In this document: piece by piece, positions 47,474-57,633 of the stretch
How positions within the stretch are numbered: the first letter of the stretch is position 1
Layout of the letters: each line of letters opens with the position of its first letter
Origin: Niveibacterium umoris
Lineage (GTDB): Bacteria > Pseudomonadota > Gammaproteobacteria > Burkholderiales > Rhodocyclaceae
Length of the DNA stretch: 64,000 nucleotides
NCBI RefSeq assembly: GCF_014197015.1
Contig: NZ_JACIET010000002.1
Location: 868,001 to 932,000 of the forward strand
Direction: 5' to 3'
Notes under the pieces: model-generated
The model's database searches: none
The model's input: only the letters and a program-made list of their open reading frames with translations
Told to the model about the DNA's origin: nothing
Position numbers and translations under genes: made by a program

Positions 47474-48871
47474 ATGACCCGCCATCCCATTCCTCCCCGG
47501 CCGCGACTCTTCGCAATTACCTGGCCCATCTTTTCGGAGCACCTGCTGCACGCGCTGGTGGGTTTGCTCTTCGTATGGCTCACCGCTCGCATTTCCGATG
47601 ACACGGCCGCCGCGTTCGGTCTTTCAAACCAGATCATGGCCTTCTTCATCATCCTGTTTCGCCTCGTCGGGGTCGGGGCCAGCGTCGTGATCACGCAGTA
47701 TCTCGGTGCCCGCGACGGCGCCGGTGCCGAGCGCATCGCGCGTGCCAGCCTCGGCGCGGCCGTTTGGCTGGGGCTTGCGTCGGGTGCGGTGGTTGCGTTG
47801 GGTGCGGGGCCGTTGCTGAGCCTCATGCAATTGCCGGAAGCACTGCGACCCGAAGCGCAACCCTATCTGGTGATCCTCGGCTTCGTCCTGTGCGCGGACG
47901 CGGTGATCGCCACCATGTCATCGGTCCTGCGCGCCCACACCCACACCCGCGACACCCTGCGTCTGATGGTCGGCATGTATGTGGTCTCGCTGGCGGCGGG
48001 CCTGCCCTTGATGTTCGGTTTCGGGCCCATCCCCAAACTCGGTCTGGTTGGTATCGGGCTTGGATTCCTCTTTGCGCGCATCGCATCGGTTGCCTTGCAC
48101 CTCTGGCTCTGGCGGCTGCGCTTGCAGATTCGCCCCCACGGCTCGGACTGGTGGCGCTTGCGCGCTGGCCCGATGCGCGAGATGGCGCACATCGGACTGC
48201 CCGGGGCGGGCGAGAACGTCGCCTACCGAATCGCATTCACCTGGGTGCTCGCCTTCGTCGCGGCGATGGGCAGCTCGGAACTCGCGACCCACACCTACCT
48301 GCTGCAGGTCAGCTACTTCATCCTGCTGACCGGTCTTGCGATCGGGTTTGGCACCGAGATTGTGGTCGGCCATCAGGTGGGTGCCGGGCACCTGCATGAT
48401 GCGAATACCGATGTGAAGCGTGCCCTCGCATGGGGGCTGGGCGTTTCGACCACCTTGGCCCTGGTGGCTGCACTTTGCGGCCGCGCCATCTTCTCGTTCT
48501 TTACCGACGACCCGACCATCATTGCGGCGGGAAGCCAGTTGCTGTGGGTGACGCTGGTGCTGGAACCCGGTCGCGCCTTCAACCTTGTCGTGATCAACGC
48601 CTTGCGTGCCACCGGCGACGCGCGTTTTCCGGTGGGTTTCGGTGTCTTCTCGATGTTCGGCGTGGCGGTCGGTGTGGCCTGGCTCCTCGGGGTCCACGCC
48701 GGATGGGGTCTGCTCGGGGTCTGGATCGCGATGGCGGCTGATGAGTGGGTGCGCGGCATTGCCATGTACATCCGCTGGCGTCGCCTCGCCTGGGTCAGCC
48801 ACGCCCGTGCGACCCGGCGGCGCATCCTCGCGCAGCAGCCGACCTATCCCGAACCCGTGCAAGCCACCTAG
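47474..48871 (+). CDS. MATE-family efflux transporter
   Basis: 465 residues of about 12 helices with the two-fold MATE pattern (TWPIFSEHLLHALVGLLFVW near the start, and MAHIGLPGAGENVAYRIAF at the second half). It would export cationic drugs or metabolites using Na+ or H+. The ORF is open from a GTG at 47465; ATG 47474 is used. It sits between the atp terminator and a convergent Lrp gene. Confidence 0.88.
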   Translation: MTRHPIPPRPRLFAITWPIFSEHLLHALVGLLFVWLTARISDDTAAAFGLSNQIMAFFIILFRLVGVGASVVITQYLGARDGAGAERIARASLGAAVWLGLASGAVVALGAGPLLSLMQLPEALRPEAQPYLVILGFVLCADAVIATMSSVLRAHTHTRDTLRLMVGMYVVSLAAGLPLMFGFGPIPKLGLVGIGLGFLFARIASVALHLWLWRLRLQIRPHGSDWWRLRAGPMREMAHIGLPGAGENVAYRIAFTWVLAFVAAMGSSELATHTYLLQVSYFILLTGLAIGFGTEIVVGHQVGAGHLHDANTDVKRALAWGLGVSTTLALVAALCGRAIFSFFTDDPTIIAAGSQLLWVTLVLEPGRAFNLVVINALRATGDARFPVGFGVFSMFGVAVGVAWLLGVHAGWGLLGVWIAMAADEWVRGIAMYIRWRRLAWVSHARATRRRILAQQPTYPEPVQAT

Positions 48872-48886
48872 CGTGGCTTGGGTCGC

Positions 48887-49351
48887 TTAAGCGGTGGGCA
48901 GGTACAGTGTCTCCTTCAGTTCTTCCATCACCACATAGCTGCGCGATTCGGCGGCCGCGGGCAGGCGATTGAGCACCTGCCCCAGCAGGCGGCGGTAATC
49001 CGCCATCTCGGTGATCCGCGCTTTGATCAGATAGTCGTAGTCGCCGGAAACCAGATGGCACTCCATGACTTCCGGCATCCATTCCAGCGCACGCTTCACC
49101 TGATCGAAGATCTCGCCCGACTTGGAGGTCAGGCGAATCTCGACGAACACCAGCAGGTTTAGCCCCAGCGCTTTCGGATCAACCCGGGCGTAGTAGCCGG
49201 TGATCACTTTCTCGCGCTCCAGGCGCTTGACGCGCTCCGCGATCGGCGTGGTGGACAAGCCGATGCGTTCGGCCAATTCCGTCATCGTGATGCGCCCGTC
49301 CTGCTGGAGGACGTCGAGAATCTTCCGGTCAATCTTGTCGAGCGCCCGCAT
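48887..49351 (-). CDS. Lrp/AsnC-family regulator
   Basis: 154 residues: an N-terminal HTH (LDKIDRKILDVLQQDGRIT, IGLSTTPIAERVKRLE) and the RAM ligand-binding domain (VECHLVSGDYDYL-type core, here MECHLVSGDYDYLIK). It lies divergent from dadA across 131 bases, the DadR-like arrangement seen in other proteobacteria, so alanine- or leucine-responsive control of dadA is likely. The frame continues upstream but without family sequence. Confidence 0.9.
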   Translation of the reverse strand: MRALDKIDRKILDVLQQDGRITMTELAERIGLSTTPIAERVKRLEREKVITGYYARVDPKALGLNLLVFVEIRLTSKSGEIFDQVKRALEWMPEVMECHLVSGDYDYLIKARITEMADYRRLLGQVLNRLPAAAESRSYVVMEELKETLYLPTA

Positions 49352-49482
49352 TTTTCCTGTTTCTCTCGGTGACGCCCGATCCTCGGGCTGCACGCTCACT
49401 GTAATGCACCACGAAAATAGTGAAAAGCTCTGCCGACAGGTCCATAGACTTCGAAATAACTTGAGTTCGGACTGAAAGTGCC

Positions 49483-50781
49483 ATGAAAACACTAGTTCTA
49501 GGTGGCGGCGTCATCGGTGTCAGCACCGCTTATTACCTTGCCCGTGCCGGCGTCGAAGTGACGGTCATCGACCGTCAGCCCGGTGTCGCGCTGGAAACCA
49601 GCTTCGCCAACGCGGGGCAGGTCTCGCCCGGCTACTCAACCCCTTGGGCCGCACCCGGGATTCCGCTGAAGGCCATGAAGTGGCTGTTCCAGAAACACGC
49701 GCCGCTCGCCATTCGCCCGGACGGCAGCCTCTTCCAGCTCAACTGGATGGCCCAGATGCTGGCCAATTGCACGGCGCAACGCTACAGCGAGAACAAGGCG
49801 CGCATGATGCGGCTGGCCGAGTATTCGCGGGACTGCCTGCGCAGCTTGCGCCACGAAACAGGCATCGCCTACGAAGCACGGACGCAAGGCACGCTCCAGC
49901 TGTTCCGTTCAGACGCGCAACTCGAAGCCGCGGCACGTGACGTCGCCGTGCTGCGCGAACTCGGTGTCGCGCATGAACTCCTGGGCGCCGACCAGCTCGC
50001 TGGCGCGGAACCGGCGCTGGCTCGCGTGGCCGATCGACTCAGCGGTGGCCTTCGCCTGCCCAACGACGAGACGGGCGACTGTCAGCTGTTCACCACGCGC
50101 CTCGCACAGATGGCCGAGAAATTGGGTGTTCGTTTCCGCACTGACACGACGATCGAGGCGATCGAGTCCGAAGGCGGGCGCATCACCGCGGTGCGCGCCG
50201 GCGGCGAGCGCCTGGTTGCCGATCGCTATGTGCTTGCTGCGGGCAGCTACTCGCGTGGCCTCGCAAAAGCGCTGGGCCTGAAGCTGCCGGTGTATCCGGT
50301 CAAAGGCTACTCGCTGACCGTGCCTCTGATCGACGCGGCGCGTGCGCCGGTCTCGACGGTGCTGGACGAGACCTACAAGATTGCGATCACGCGCTTTGAC
50401 GACCGCATCCGTGTCGGCGGCATGGCCGAACTCGGCGGTTTCGATCTGCGCCTCAACCCGAAGCGCCGTGCCACGCTGGAAATGGTCACCCACGATCTTT
50501 TCCCGGGCGGCGGCGACCTGAAAGCGGCGGAGTTCTGGACCGGCTTGCGCCCGATGACGCCGGATGGCACACCGATCGTGGGCGCAACCGGATTCGCGAA
50601 CCTTTTCATCAACACCGGCCACGGCACGCTGGGGTGGACGATGGCCTGCGGCTCAGGCCGTGTGGTCTCGGATCTGGTCTTGGGTCGCGTGCCGGAAATT
50701 CGCGCCGACGATCTTGCGCTGTCACGCTACGAAGCGCGTGCGCGCGGCTGGAGTCAGATCCCCGCTGCGGCGCGCGCCTGA
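49483..50781 (+). CDS. dadA: D-amino acid dehydrogenase small subunit
   Basis: 432 residues, the same length as E. coli DadA. FAD-binding GGGVIG at residues 7-12 ([16 protein letters not shown]), a [14 protein letters not shown] block and a C-terminal [15 protein letters not shown] flavin site. It oxidises D-alanine and other D-amino acids at the inner membrane, passing electrons to the quinone pool. No alr-like racemase follows. The divergent Lrp-type gene is its probable regulator. Confidence 0.95.
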   Translation: MKTLVLGGGVIGVSTAYYLARAGVEVTVIDRQPGVALETSFANAGQVSPGYSTPWAAPGIPLKAMKWLFQKHAPLAIRPDGSLFQLNWMAQMLANCTAQRYSENKARMMRLAEYSRDCLRSLRHETGIAYEARTQGTLQLFRSDAQLEAAARDVAVLRELGVAHELLGADQLAGAEPALARVADRLSGGLRLPNDETGDCQLFTTRLAQMAEKLGVRFRTDTTIEAIESEGGRITAVRAGGERLVADRYVLAAGSYSRGLAKALGLKLPVYPVKGYSLTVPLIDAARAPVSTVLDETYKIAITRFDDRIRVGGMAELGGFDLRLNPKRRATLEMVTHDLFPGGGDLKAAEFWTGLRPMTPDGTPIVGATGFANLFINTGHGTLGWTMACGSGRVVSDLVLGRVPEIRADDLALSRYEARARGWSQIPAAARA

Positions 50782-51284
50782 ACTGGCTGCAGTGTTTTGG
50801 CGCGGCCTGGAGCCGCGGCACATCGGTCCGGGTGGTGCGCAGCACGCGCCCATCCGCACCGAAATGCACTGACCAGGCGCCCCACCCCTTCCTCGGCGCC
50901 TCCTCCTCCACACCCACAGCGCGAACTTCTACCGGCGAAGTCGGCGGGCGTCAGCCGGTGTTTGCGACTGGGTGTTGCGGCGCCTGCTGGCCCTGAGCTA
51001 CACCATTGACGTGTCGCTTCGCGAGCTCGTTTGCAACCAGCCGACGCCGGCATCTAGCGTCGCCAGTCAGCCGTCAGACATCACCGAGAAGCTGCACTAC
51101 TGCGCACCGTTCGGGTGCTGCCAAACATCCTCTCGCGGGCCGACTGCCGCAAGCACGCCTGCCATCGAAGCCAGACTCCGGCAGACGCGTGGGACTCGCC
51201 GCCAGCGCGGCGAACGACACCTCGCCCATCGCGAATACCGCCGGCCGCGCGCCTGTCATCTCTTCGCTTGCTCGCGGCGAGTGA
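50782..51284. other. non-coding stretch between dadA and livK
   Basis: About 500 bases (734 in total to livK) without a gene I can support. Open frames on both strands have no family-like motifs. The only feature I find is the sigma-54-like promoter just beyond its end. Confidence 0.5.
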
Positions 51285-51299
51285 TGGCACGACGCTTGC
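51285..51299 (+). promoter_or_regulatory. sigma-54-type promoter before livK
   Basis: TGGCACGACGCTTGC matches the -24/-12 consensus TGGCACG-N4-TTGC exactly. Transcription would start near 51311, giving a leader of about 205 bases before livK. It implies nitrogen-linked control of branched-chain amino acid uptake. Confidence 0.6.
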
Positions 51300-51515
51300 G
51301 TCACTGTTGTGGCAGGTGTCGGCGTACGTATTTTCCGGGTCATTTGCCGCCCCGCGCTGGGGCATAATGCACCGCGCTTCACCGCTTTGGTTACCATCGT
51401 GCCAGCAGATGCGGCGGCAACGCTCGCCGCGCCTCACGTCGTCAGGCGGGTGTCATCGGCCTCAACGGCATCATGGCCACGCACCAGTTCGATTTCTCAA
51501 CAGGAGGAAGAGTTC

Positions 51516-52631
51516 ATGAAGAAAACCGCAGTCGCCCTTGCTGTACTGGGTCTGGGTCTGTCCGCAGCCCACGCCGAAGATGTGATCAAGATCGGCCACG
51601 TCGGCCCGCTTACCGGCAACATCGCTCACCTTGGCAAGGACAACGAAAACGGCGCACGCATGGCTGTCGACGAGTACAACGCCAAGGGCGTGAAGATCGG
51701 CGGCAAGGCGGTGAAGTTCGAACTGATCGGCGAAGACGACGCAGCCGACCCGAAGACCGGCACCACGGTTGCGCAGCGCCTGGTGGACGCCGGCGTCAAG
51801 GGCGTCGTCGGCCATCTGAACTCGGGCACCACGATCCCGGCCTCGCGTATCTACGATCAGGCGGGTATCCCGGTCATCACCCCGTCGGCAACCAACCCGA
51901 AGCTGACGCAGCAGGGCTACAAGGCGGTGTTCCGTACCATCGCCAACGACGTGCAGCAGGGCGCGGTGATCGGCAAGTACTCGGCCCAGAAGCTGGGCAA
52001 GAAGGTCGCCATCATCGACGACCGCACCGCCTATGGCCAGGGCCTTGCCGACGAAGTGGACAAGGGTGTGAAGGCTGGCGGCGGCACCGTGGTTGCACGT
52101 GAATTCACGAACAACCAGGCCACCGACTTCATGGCGATTCTCACCAAGATCAAGGCCACCAACCCGGATGTAATCGTGTACTCGGGCATGGATGCGCAAG
52201 GCGGCCCGATGCTCAAGCAGGTCAAGCAGCTGGGCATCACGGCCAAGTGGATCACCGGCGACGGCGGTTGCACCGGCGAGATCATCAAGCTGGCGGGCGA
52301 CGCGATCGGCCCCAACGACTATTGCACCCAGGCGGGTCTGCCGCTTGAGCAGATGCCGGGTGGCAAGGACTTCAAGGAGCGCTTCAAGAAGAAGTTCGGT
52401 GCTGACGTGCAGATCTACGCGCCGTATGCCTACGACGCGGCCGCGGCCCTCATCGAGGCAATGAAGAAGGCCAACTCGTCCGACCCGGCGAAGTATCTGC
52501 CCGCACTCAAGGCCAGCAACTTCAAGGGCGTGACCGGCGTCGTCGCGTTTGACGACAAGGGCGACATCAAGGCGGGCTCGATCACCGTGTACCAGTACGA
52601 AAACGGTGCCTGGAAGGCCTTGAAGAACTGA
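51516..52631 (+). CDS. livK: branched-chain amino acid ABC transporter binding protein
   Basis: 371 residues, with a signal peptide (AVLGLGLSAAHA, cut before EDV) and the type I periplasmic-binding fold: IKIGHVGPLTGNIAHLG, VAQRLVDAGVKGVVGHLNSG, GIPVITPSATNP. It binds Leu/Ile/Val-type amino acids. Strong ribosome-binding site CAGGAGGAAGAGTTC before ATG 51516. Confidence 0.94.
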   Translation: MKKTAVALAVLGLGLSAAHAEDVIKIGHVGPLTGNIAHLGKDNENGARMAVDEYNAKGVKIGGKAVKFELIGEDDAADPKTGTTVAQRLVDAGVKGVVGHLNSGTTIPASRIYDQAGIPVITPSATNPKLTQQGYKAVFRTIANDVQQGAVIGKYSAQKLGKKVAIIDDRTAYGQGLADEVDKGVKAGGGTVVAREFTNNQATDFMAILTKIKATNPDVIVYSGMDAQGGPMLKQVKQLGITAKWITGDGGCTGEIIKLAGDAIGPNDYCTQAGLPLEQMPGGKDFKERFKKKFGADVQIYAPYAYDAAAALIEAMKKANSSDPAKYLPALKASNFKGVTGVVAFDDKGDIKAGSITVYQYENGAWKALKN

Positions 52632-52767
52632 TGTAACCCCGGAGTGCGCCATCCCGGCGCGCTCCGTGTTCGGATGCGCTCCGCAAGGGGCGAACGGCGA
52701 GCGGCGTTCCGCCGCGCGCCGGATCCGACCGGGGCCAAGCGCCCCTTCCGCGAGGACTCCTCCCGTG

Positions 52768-53700
52768 ATGCAAACCCTTCTTCAACAGATCATCAACGGC
52801 CTGGTGGTCGGCAGCGTGTACGCCGTCGTCGCGCTGGGCTACACGATGGTCTACGGCATTCTCGGCCTGATCAACTTTGCGCATGGCGATGTGCTGATGG
52901 TCGGGGCGCTGGTGGCCTTCTCGGCAATCTCGTTCCTGCAGATCGCCGTGCCGGGGCTGAGCCCGATCACCTATTTCGTGCTTGGGCTGCTGGTCGCGAT
53001 GCCGGTGTGCATGCTCATCGGCTACACGATCGAGCGCACCGCCTACCGACGTTTGCGCAATGCACCGCGCCTTGCACCGCTGATTACGGCGATCGGTGTT
53101 TCCTTCCTGCTGCAGACGCTCGCGATGATCATCTGGGGCCGCAGCTATCACAGCTTTCCGCAACTGATCCAGACCGCGCCGGTTGAAATCCTCGGCGGCG
53201 TGTTCATGACGCCGGTGCAGATGACGACCGTCGGCGTGTCGGCTGCGATGATGGTGGGCCTGATCGTGCTGGTGACCAAGACCAATATGGGGCGCGCGAT
53301 GCGCGCCACGGCCGAGAACCACCGCGTCGCGAGCCTGATGGGCGTGGATACCAACCGCATCATCGCGATGACCTTCGTCATCGGCTCTGCGCTGGCCGCG
53401 GTGGCCGGTGTGATGATTGCGTCCAACTATGGCGTTGCCCACTATTCGATGGGCTTCATGCCGGGCCTCAAGGCCTTCACGGCAGCCGTGCTCGGCGGCA
53501 TCGGCAATCTTGCCGGCGCGATGGTCGGCGGTATCGTGCTCGGTCTGGTCGAGGCCATCGGCGCCGGCTACATCGAGACCTGGAGCGGAGGCTGGCTCAA
53601 TTCCAGTTATCAGGACATCTTCGCCTTCATCATTCTCGGCATCGTGCTGATCTTCCGCCCCACCGGCCTGCTCGGTGAGCGTGTGGCGGATCGCGCCTGA
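52768..53700 (+). CDS. livH: branched-chain amino acid ABC permease LivH
   Basis: 310 residues of membrane helices with the LivH block GILGLINFAHGDVLMVGA and GGIGNLAGAMVGGIVLG. ATG at 52768 is chosen over the open upstream frame, which encodes non-family Arg-rich sequence; GTG at 52765 is adjacent. Confidence 0.93.
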   Translation: MQTLLQQIINGLVVGSVYAVVALGYTMVYGILGLINFAHGDVLMVGALVAFSAISFLQIAVPGLSPITYFVLGLLVAMPVCMLIGYTIERTAYRRLRNAPRLAPLITAIGVSFLLQTLAMIIWGRSYHSFPQLIQTAPVEILGGVFMTPVQMTTVGVSAAMMVGLIVLVTKTNMGRAMRATAENHRVASLMGVDTNRIIAMTFVIGSALAAVAGVMIASNYGVAHYSMGFMPGLKAFTAAVLGGIGNLAGAMVGGIVLGLVEAIGAGYIETWSGGWLNSSYQDIFAFIILGIVLIFRPTGLLGERVADRA

Positions 53701-53714
53701 GTCGGGGAGCGGAC

Positions 53715-54815
53715 ATGAACGACATCTCGCAAGCCATTCCCTATCTCGGCAAGCGCAACCCCAAAGCGGCGCTGGGGGCGCTGGTGGCCCTGGCGGTACT
53801 GTCACCCTTCGTGGCTGGCATGTTCGGCAACACTTGGGTGCGCATCCTCGATTTCGCGATGCTCTACATCCTGCTCGCGATCGGCCTCAACCTGGTGGTT
53901 GGCTTTGCCGGCCTGCTCGATCTCGGCTACATCGCGTTCTACGCGGTCGGCGCCTACACCTGGGCCTTCCTCGCGTCGCCGCACTTCGGCATCCACCTGC
54001 CCTTCTACATCGTGCTGCCGCTCGGCGCGGCGTTTGCGGCGCTGGCCGGCATCGCGCTCGGTTTTCCGACCCTGCGCCTGCGTGGCGACTACCTGGCGAT
54101 CGTGACGCTCGGTTTCGGCGAGATCGTGCGCATCTTCATGAACAACCTGACCCATCCGGTGAATATCACCAATGGCCCGCAGGGCATTGATCAGATCGAC
54201 GGGATGTCGCTGTTCGGTGTCGAGATCAACCGCTCGCTCGTGCTGACCGAATCGCTGCAGATCAAGTCGCTCTACCTCTACTACTTCGTATTCCTCGCGG
54301 CGGTGGTGCTGGCGGTGATCCTGATCAAGCGCATCCAGGTCTCGCGCATCGGGCGCGCGTGGGCGGCGATCCGCGACGATGAACTGGCAGCCAAGGCGAT
54401 CGGCATCAATACCCGCAACCTGAAGTTGCTGGCGTTCGCGATGGGGGCAACGTTTGGCGGCGTGTCTGGCGGCCTCTTCGCCGCGTTTCAGGGCTTCGTC
54501 AGTCCGGAGAGCTTCACGCTGATGGAGTCGATCGCGATCCTGACGATGATCGTGTTCGGCGGCATGGGCAACCTCGCCGGCGTCATCGTCGGCGCGCTCG
54601 CACTGTCATTCCTGCCCGAGGTGCTGCGCTACATCGCTTTGCCGGTGCAGCAGATGCTCTTCGGCAAGGTCTATCTCGACCCCGAAGTGCTGCGCATGCT
54701 GCTTCTGTCACTCGCCATGATCCTGATGATGCTGCTCAAACCGGCGGGCCTGATTCCCGCGCAGGCCCGTTACTCCCGGGCCGATCTGCTCGGCGACAAG
54801 GAGACGGCGCGATGA
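53715..54815 (+). CDS. livM: branched-chain amino acid ABC permease LivM
   Basis: 366 residues: LivM-type helices with LNLVVGFAGLLDLGYIAFYA and GGMGNLAGVIVGALAL. Four-base overlap with livG. Confidence 0.93.
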   Translation: MNDISQAIPYLGKRNPKAALGALVALAVLSPFVAGMFGNTWVRILDFAMLYILLAIGLNLVVGFAGLLDLGYIAFYAVGAYTWAFLASPHFGIHLPFYIVLPLGAAFAALAGIALGFPTLRLRGDYLAIVTLGFGEIVRIFMNNLTHPVNITNGPQGIDQIDGMSLFGVEINRSLVLTESLQIKSLYLYYFVFLAAVVLAVILIKRIQVSRIGRAWAAIRDDELAAKAIGINTRNLKLLAFAMGATFGGVSGGLFAAFQGFVSPESFTLMESIAILTMIVFGGMGNLAGVIVGALALSFLPEVLRYIALPVQQMLFGKVYLDPEVLRMLLLSLAMILMMLLKPAGLIPAQARYSRADLLGDKETAR

Positions 54816-55588
54816 TCCGTCTGCTCGAAGCCCGCGCTGTCAGCAAGCGTTTCGGCGGACTCAAGGCGCTCAGCGAAGTCTCGCTGACGATCAACAAAGG
54901 CGAGGTCTACGGCTTGATCGGCCCGAACGGTGCCGGCAAGACGACCTTCTTCAACGTGCTGACCGGCGCCTATACCCCGGAAGATGGCGAATTCGTCTTC
55001 AACGGCTCCGAATTGCCGCTCGGCAAGCCTGATCGCATCGTCAAGCGCGGCATCGCGCGCACCTTCCAGAACATCCGTCTGTTCCGCGAAATGACGGCGC
55101 TGGAAAACGTCATGGCGGGCCACTTCATCCGCACCCGCACCGGGCTGCTCGGCGTGCTGCTGCAAACCCGCCACACCCGCGAGGAAGAGAAGCTGACCAC
55201 CGAGCGCGCCTACGAACTGCTCAAGTACGTCGGCATCGAGCGCCATGCACGTACGCTGTCGCGCAACCTCTCGTACGGCGATCAGCGGCGTCTGGAAATC
55301 GCCCGCGCCCTGGCGACCGAACCCCGCCTGCTCGCACTCGACGAACCCGCCGCGGGCATGAACGCGACCGAGACTGGCCAGTTGCGCACGCTGATCGAAA
55401 CCATCCGCGGCGATGGCACGACCGTGTTGCTGATCGAGCACGACGTGAAGCTGGTGATGGGGCTGTGCGATCGCGTCGCGGTGCTCGATTTCGGCAAGAA
55501 GATTGCGGAAGACGTACCCGCCGAAGTGCAACGCAACCCTGCGGTGATCGAGGCCTATCTGGGAGGGGCGCACCATGCCGCACACTAA
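54812..55588 (+). CDS. livG: branched-chain amino acid ABC ATPase LivG
   Basis: 258 residues: Walker A GPNGAGKTT, signature LSYGDQRR, Walker B LLALDEPAAGMN and the switch His in LLIEHDVKLV, typical of LivG. Its last 14 bases overlap the livF start. Confidence 0.95.
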   Translation: MIRLLEARAVSKRFGGLKALSEVSLTINKGEVYGLIGPNGAGKTTFFNVLTGAYTPEDGEFVFNGSELPLGKPDRIVKRGIARTFQNIRLFREMTALENVMAGHFIRTRTGLLGVLLQTRHTREEEKLTTERAYELLKYVGIERHARTLSRNLSYGDQRRLEIARALATEPRLLALDEPAAGMNATETGQLRTLIETIRGDGTTVLLIEHDVKLVMGLCDRVAVLDFGKKIAEDVPAEVQRNPAVIEAYLGGAHHAAH

Positions 55589-56312
55589 TCCGGCGTCCCC
55601 GATCCTGCAGCTGAGCGAGGCGAAGGTCGCCTACGGCCAGATCGAAGCGGTCAAGGGCATCAGCCTTGAGCTCTTTCCCGGCGAACTCGTCTCGCTGATC
55701 GGCGCCAATGGTGCCGGCAAGACCACGACGCTCAACGCAGTCGCCGGCACCCTGCAACTCTCCGCCGGCAGCCTGCGCTACCTCGGCGAGCCGATCGGCG
55801 CCCTGCCTGCCCACAAGCGTTTGCGCGCGGGCATCGCGCTGGTGCCGGAAGGGCGCGGCATCTTTACCCGGCTGACGGTGGAAGAGAACCTGCGCATGGG
55901 TGCCTATACCCGCAAGGACCGCGCCGAGATCGAAGCCGATCTGCAGCGCGTCTATGACTTGTTGCCGCGGGTGAAGGAGCGTCTGGCGCAGGTCGCCGGC
56001 ACGCTCTCGGGGGGCGAACAACAGATGGTGGCGATCGGCAGGGCACTGCTGTCGCGTCCGAAGCTGTTGCTGCTCGACGAACCGTCGATGGGGCTGGCGC
56101 CGCTGATCGTCGAAAAGATCTTCGAGGTGATCCATACGGTCATGAAGCAGGGGGTTACCGTGCTGCTGGTCGAACAGAACGCGAATCTGGCGCTGGGCTA
56201 CTCGAACCGTGCCTATGTGATGGAGAGCGGCAAGATCACGCTGACCGGCAGCGGTCAGGATCTGCTGCACGACCCGAAGGTGCGTTCCGCCTATCTCGGC
56301 GAAGTCGCCTGA
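55575..56312 (+). CDS. livF: branched-chain amino acid ABC ATPase LivF
   Basis: 245 residues: Walker A GANGAGKTT, signature LSGGEQQM, Walker B LLLLDEPSMGL, and LLVEQNANLAL, the LivF hallmark. Ribosome-binding site GGGAGG lies inside livG. Last gene of the liv operon. Confidence 0.95.
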   Translation: MPHTNPASPILQLSEAKVAYGQIEAVKGISLELFPGELVSLIGANGAGKTTTLNAVAGTLQLSAGSLRYLGEPIGALPAHKRLRAGIALVPEGRGIFTRLTVEENLRMGAYTRKDRAEIEADLQRVYDLLPRVKERLAQVAGTLSGGEQQMVAIGRALLSRPKLLLLDEPSMGLAPLIVEKIFEVIHTVMKQGVTVLLVEQNANLALGYSNRAYVMESGKITLTGSGQDLLHDPKVRSAYLGEVA

Positions 56313-56330
56313 GGCGCTGTGCGCCGAAAC

Positions 56331-56356
56331 AAAAGGCCGCCCTTGGGCGGCCTTTT
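56331..56356. terminator. bidirectional terminator between livF and ntrX
   Basis: AAAAGGCCGCCC, a TT loop, then GGGCGGCCTTTT is a perfect stem with A-tract and T-tract on opposite sides, so it can terminate both convergent operons. Confidence 0.9.
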
Positions 56357-56374
56357 CGTTGAAGCGGCGATCGT

Positions 56375-57619
56375 TCAGACGTCGTTGCGGCGACCGAGTG
56401 GAATGCCCAGCTGCTTGAGCTTGCGGTACAGGTGGGTGCGCTCCAGCCCTGTTTTCTCCGCCAGGCGGGTGATGTTGCCGCTCTCAAGTTGCAGGTGGTA
56501 TTCGAAGTACATCCGCTCGAAGCACTCGCGCGCCTCGCGCAGCGGCAGGTCGAGCGGCAACGCGGACGCGGCGGCCGTCGGTGTGCGACCGAGCAGGCGC
56601 TGCGCATCCTCGGCACCGATTTCCTCTTCGAGGGTGCCTAGCGCCAGCGAGCGCACCGCGGCGCGCAACTCGTTGAAACCACCGGGCCAGCCCTTCGTGC
56701 GCAACACATTCAATGCGGCCGTCGCGAAGCGGCGCGGTGGCACTTCGCCCGATTCCGACAATTGCACCAGCGCCTGATTCGCGAGTTCGGGAATCTCGTC
56801 CTTGAGTTCGGCCAGCGACGGTGGTGCCAGCGTCACTTCGAACAGGCGCTTCAGGGTGAGCGGATCCCAGCCCTCGGCGATCAGGTCCTCGGCGCTGCGG
56901 CTCGATCCGCAGACCGCGCTGAGGTCGTACTTGTCGAGGCGCTCGAGGGCGAAGCTCAGGTTCTTCTGCTGTGCCCGCGACAGACTCGCCAGATCTTCGA
57001 CGAAGAGCACGCCACTGCGCGCGTTTTCAAGCGCGGCGAGGTCGATCGGTTGCGTTAGTGTGGCGAGATCGAACCACGGCGCGCCGGGCTTCTGCAGTGT
57101 GCGCGCGCACAGCTCGACAATGCTGCCGGAACCGATGCGCAGCGTGAGCAAGCGCGATTTCTCGGTGATCTGTTCCAGCCGACGGCGCAGCTCCTTGAGC
57201 GGTGCCGAGCGCGGGAACGATGCCAGCGACAACGCCGCACGTGGGCGCACCGAGGGTTGCCGTTGAAGACCGCGCCGCACGGCCGACAGCAGCTTCTGCA
57301 GCGCGATCGGCTTTTCCAGGAAGTCCATCGCGCCCAGGCGCACTGCTTCCACCGCGGTATCAATCGTGCCGTGGCCGGACATCATGATCACCGGCATGGT
57401 TAGCAGGTCGTTCGCTGCCCATTCCTTGAGCAGGGTGACGCCGTCGGTATCCGGCATCCAGATGTCCAGAAGCACCACGTCCGGACGCGCAGAAAGCCGT
57501 GCGTTACGTGCTGCCGCTGCATTCTCGGCCAGCATCACGTCGTAGCCTTCGTCCGACAGGATTTCGGAGAGCAGTTCGCGGATGCCGACCTCGTCGTCGA
57601 CCACCAGAATCTTTGCCAT
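56375..57619 (-). CDS. ntrX: NtrX-like response regulator with degenerate AAA+ domain
   Basis: 414 residues: a receiver domain with phospho-acceptor Asp52 (VVLLDIWMPDTDG), a central region in the position of the sigma-54-interacting AAA+ domain, and a C-terminal Fis-type HTH (LAEKTGLERTHLYRKLKQLG). The AAA+ domain has lost its Walker A (GSGSIVEL) and its Walker B is altered (GVLFVEDLASL), and no GAFTGA loop is present, so it cannot be a standard sigma-54 activator. It lies directly downstream of ntrY (14 bases). ATG at 57619 starts the receiver domain; the frame extends three codons upstream. Confidence 0.88.
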   Translation of the reverse strand: MAKILVVDDEVGIRELLSEILSDEGYDVMLAENAAAARNARLSARPDVVLLDIWMPDTDGVTLLKEWAANDLLTMPVIMMSGHGTIDTAVEAVRLGAMDFLEKPIALQKLLSAVRRGLQRQPSVRPRAALSLASFPRSAPLKELRRRLEQITEKSRLLTLRIGSGSIVELCARTLQKPGAPWFDLATLTQPIDLAALENARSGVLFVEDLASLSRAQQKNLSFALERLDKYDLSAVCGSSRSAEDLIAEGWDPLTLKRLFEVTLAPPSLAELKDEIPELANQALVQLSESGEVPPRRFATAALNVLRTKGWPGGFNELRAAVRSLALGTLEEEIGAEDAQRLLGRTPTAAASALPLDLPLREARECFERMYFEYHLQLESGNITRLAEKTGLERTHLYRKLKQLGIPLGRRNDV

Positions 57620-57633
57620 AGCCTGCAACGGTA

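Noticed and set aside
50782-51284. Short open frames between dadA and livK
   Set aside because: None has a ribosome-binding site and family-like sequence together; treated as non-coding.
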